Source: JBGSOV01 sp964558715 (GTDB lineage: Bacteria > Patescibacteriota > Gracilibacteria > CAIRYL01 > GCA-016699755). Taken from it: 6,286 bases of DNA. A model generated the notes under the pieces. That model was not told the origin of the DNA. It made no database searches and saw only the letters and a program-made list of their open reading frames with translations. The position numbers and the translations under genes were made by a program. Below, piece after piece: positions 5,262-6,286 of this stretch (its first letter is position 1; every line of letters begins with the position of its first letter). The DNA lies in NCBI GenBank assembly GCA_964558715.1, contig CAZLFD010000060.1, positions 1 through 6,286 of the forward strand, written 5' to 3'.

Positions 5262-5295
5262 CTCCCTCTAGTTCAGGGGGAGAATAGCTCCGCGC
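5262..5295 (+). repeat. hairpin-forming intergenic repeat, copy B
   Basis: CTCCCTC (5262-5268) pairs with GGGGGAG (5276-5282) over 7 bp, including one T-G pair, around TAGTTCA. AATAGCTCCGCGC follows. The order of parts matches copy A at 4721-4761. With the hairpin just upstream it fills most of the 157-bp yraN-smpB gap. Confidence 0.45.
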
Positions 5296-5311
5296 CAATA
5301 CACTCTCTTGA

Positions 5312-5340
5312 TTGCCGCAATGCAGTTTTTTTGTGACAAT
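5312..5340 (+). promoter_or_regulatory. weak candidate promoter for smpB
   Basis: TTGCCG (5312-5317, 4/6) and GACAAT (5335-5340, 4/6) are 17 bp apart. A start point about 7 nt after the -10 would fall at the smpB ATG (5348). No Shine-Dalgarno precedes that ATG, so a leaderless message is possible. Both boxes are poor matches. Confidence 0.25.
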
Positions 5341-5347
5341 CTGGTTG

Positions 5348-5785
5348 ATGGCTGAAATTCGCAACAAACGGGCGTTTTTTGATTACGAGATCCTCGATAA
5401 GGTTTCGGCGGGAATCGTATTACTTGGCGCAGAAGTCAAATCGATTCGCGCAGGGCGGGGGAGTCTGGCGAGCGCTTATGTCTCTATCCGCAATGGCGAA
5501 GCGTACATCAAGAATTTCCAAGTGCCAAAGTGGGAATACAGCCAATATGATGTCGACCCGATGCGCGATAAAAAATTGCTGCTCAAAAAACGCGAGATCA
5601 ATAAGCTCGAGAAAAAACTTGATGAACAAGGATTAACAATCGTGCCACTCAAACTCTTTTTCACCCGGGGTTATGCCAAGCTTGAAATCGGTTTGGCGAA
5701 GGGGAAAAAGCAATACGACAAACGTGCTACTCTTAAAAAGCGTGATGAAGAGCGGCGAATTGCGGGAAAATTACGGAAGTACTGA
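5348..5785 (+). CDS. smpB: SsrA-binding protein SmpB
   Basis: A 145-aa SmpB, the partner of tmRNA in trans-translation, which rescues stalled ribosomes and tags unfinished proteins. The OB-fold core is clear: NKRAFFDYEIL (6-16), GIVLLGAEVKSIRAGRGSL (22-40), NGEAYIKN (49-56), DPMRDKKLLLKKREINKL (70-87) and LTIVPLKLFFTRGYAKLEIGLAKGKK (96-121). The basic C-terminal tail YDKRATLKKRDEERRI (123-138), which enters the empty mRNA channel, is complete, so the gene is not truncated. I chose ATG 5348 (MAEIRNKRAFFDYEI) because it matches the family start. The frame is open to another ATG at 5312, but the added 12 residues are hydrophobic and unlike SmpB. No Shine-Dalgarno is visible. The tmRNA gene ssrA is not in the window. 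Confidence 0.96.
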   Translation: MAEIRNKRAFFDYEILDKVSAGIVLLGAEVKSIRAGRGSLASAYVSIRNGEAYIKNFQVPKWEYSQYDVDPMRDKKLLLKKREINKLEKKLDEQGLTIVPLKLFFTRGYAKLEIGLAKGKKQYDKRATLKKRDEERRIAGKLRKY

Positions 5786-5800
5786 TCAGGATAAAGTGCA

Positions 5801-6226
5801 CTAACGCGCGTCAGCTACTGCATCCAACATCCTGTTTAAGAGGGTACAAGCAGCCTGCAGTTCTTGTACCTTGTCACTCTCTTCTTCACCTGTTACTAAT
5901 AAGCTTTCAATTCGACGAATAAGCTCCCCCCTTGCCGCAAGAATTAGCACACTGCCTTCTCTGGCCATCTGGAGTATTTGTTCAATAGCCAAATCGGGAT
6001 CTAAAAGCTGCAGGCTTTCTAGAATTCTCTTGGCCTGCTTGCGTGCGCTGTTTACTTCTGCTAGAAGCTCTGGGTGCATCTCTTCATAAGCTTGAAGGCG
6101 GTCAAAGAAAATATCGGGAGCCATTTGCCCATCTCGGAATCGATTAATTACAGTTTGCAGGCACTCTCCGGGAGTTTTTGTGTCACCGACTTGCTCTTCA
6201 GGGCGTGTAATCTCGGTTGTAGTCAT
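5801..6226 (-). CDS. hypothetical acidic helical protein, possibly continuing past the window edge
   Basis: I do not recognise this family. From ATG 6226 it is 141 aa, soluble and probably almost all alpha-helix. It is rich in Glu, Gln, Leu and Arg, with an internal pattern of charged and hydrophobic residues (NRFRDGQMAPDIFFDRLQ, LLAEVNSARKQAKRILESL, LNRMLDAVADAR) that suggests helical bundles or coiled coil. There is no catalytic motif. The start is uncertain: the frame stays open to the window edge, and using TTG 6283 would add a hydrophobic stretch (LTAILAFLATHFW) that could be read as a membrane or signal segment. Against this, that stretch overlaps a nested inverted repeat (6251-6285) that looks non-coding. 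TATAAT overlaps the ATG. It converges on smpB with only 15 bp between stop codons and no obvious terminator. Confidence 0.55.
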   Translation of the reverse strand: MTTTEITRPEEQVGDTKTPGECLQTVINRFRDGQMAPDIFFDRLQAYEEMHPELLAEVNSARKQAKRILESLQLLDPDLAIEQILQMAREGSVLILAARGELIRRIESLLVTGEEESDKVQELQAACTLLNRMLDAVADAR

Positions 6227-6250
6227 TATAATGGGACTAGACCAGAAATG

Positions 6251-6285
6251 AGTTGCTAAAAATGCCAGAATGGCAGTAAGCAACT
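6251..6285. repeat. nested inverted repeat upstream of the minus-strand gene
   Basis: Outer arms AGTTGCT (6251-6257) and AGCAACT (6279-6285) are perfect 7-bp complements. Inside them TGCCA (6263-6267) and TGGCA (6271-6275) form a 5-bp stem with a GAA loop. The inner and outer stems are separated by asymmetric internal loops of 5 and 3 nt. The structure reaches the window edge and may be longer. It lies about 25 bp upstream of the proposed ATG of the minus-strand gene and could be a leader hairpin, an operator or the end of a repeat. Confidence 0.55.
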
Positions 6286-6286
6286 T

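Noticed and set aside
5312..5347. upstream ATG extending SmpB by 12 residues
   Set aside because: The extension is unlike any SmpB N-terminus, while MAEIRNKRAFFDYEI at 5348 matches the family.
3473..5785. use of the TGA=Gly genetic code found in some candidate phyla
   Set aside because: TGA terminates the kinase (3473-3475), the SLH protein (4426-4428) and SmpB (5783-5785) exactly where homologues end, so TGA is a stop here.
6221..6238. TATAAT on the minus strand as the promoter of the hypothetical gene
   Set aside because: It overlaps the proposed ATG itself, there is no -35 at a proper distance, and it would start transcription inside the gene.

Overview
The window looks like a piece of a small bacterial chromosome carrying compact housekeeping genes. 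It may be from a Patescibacteria/CPR-type or similarly streamlined lineage. That placement is an inference from the short four-domain S1 protein, trmD lying away from its usual rpsP-rimM-rplS neighbours, heavily overlapping genes, few Shine-Dalgarno sequences and palindromic repeats between genes. TGA ends several well-supported genes (kinase, NlpC/SLH, smpB), so the TGA=Gly code of Gracilibacteria/Absconditabacteria does not apply. I see no tRNA, rRNA, CRISPR array, transposase or phage gene.

Layout, left to right. Positions 1-208 are a non-coding leader with a possible structured RNA. A ribosomal protein S1-like gene (209-1381) follows and ends at a strong intrinsic terminator (about 1421-1455). 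The gap 1456-1599 holds a degenerate palindromic repeat and a good promoter with a 14-bp inverted repeat in its spacer. Next comes a tight four-gene operon: trmD fused in frame to a GNAT acetyltransferase (1600-2841), a P-loop small-molecule kinase-like protein with an odd Walker A motif (2819-3475), an NlpC/P60 peptidase with three SLH-type repeats (3472-4428), and a YggU/DUF167 protein (4421-4693). Every junction in this operon overlaps, and a terminator covers the last stop codon. Then yraN (4831-5190) and smpB (5348-5785) stand as separate small units, with hairpin-rich repeats on both sides of yraN. A convergent gene of unknown function (minus strand, 5801 to about 6226) closes the window and has a nested inverted repeat upstream.

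How the genes relate: S1 (translation initiation), TrmD (tRNA m1G37, reading-frame maintenance) and SmpB (ribosome rescue by trans-translation) all serve translation. The NlpC/SLH protein belongs to the cell envelope, yet it is translationally coupled behind trmD and has no visible signal peptide. The most unusual items are the TrmD-GNAT fusion, the Ile in the kinase P-loop, the missing secretion signal on the wall-hydrolase-like protein, and several families of intergenic palindromes.
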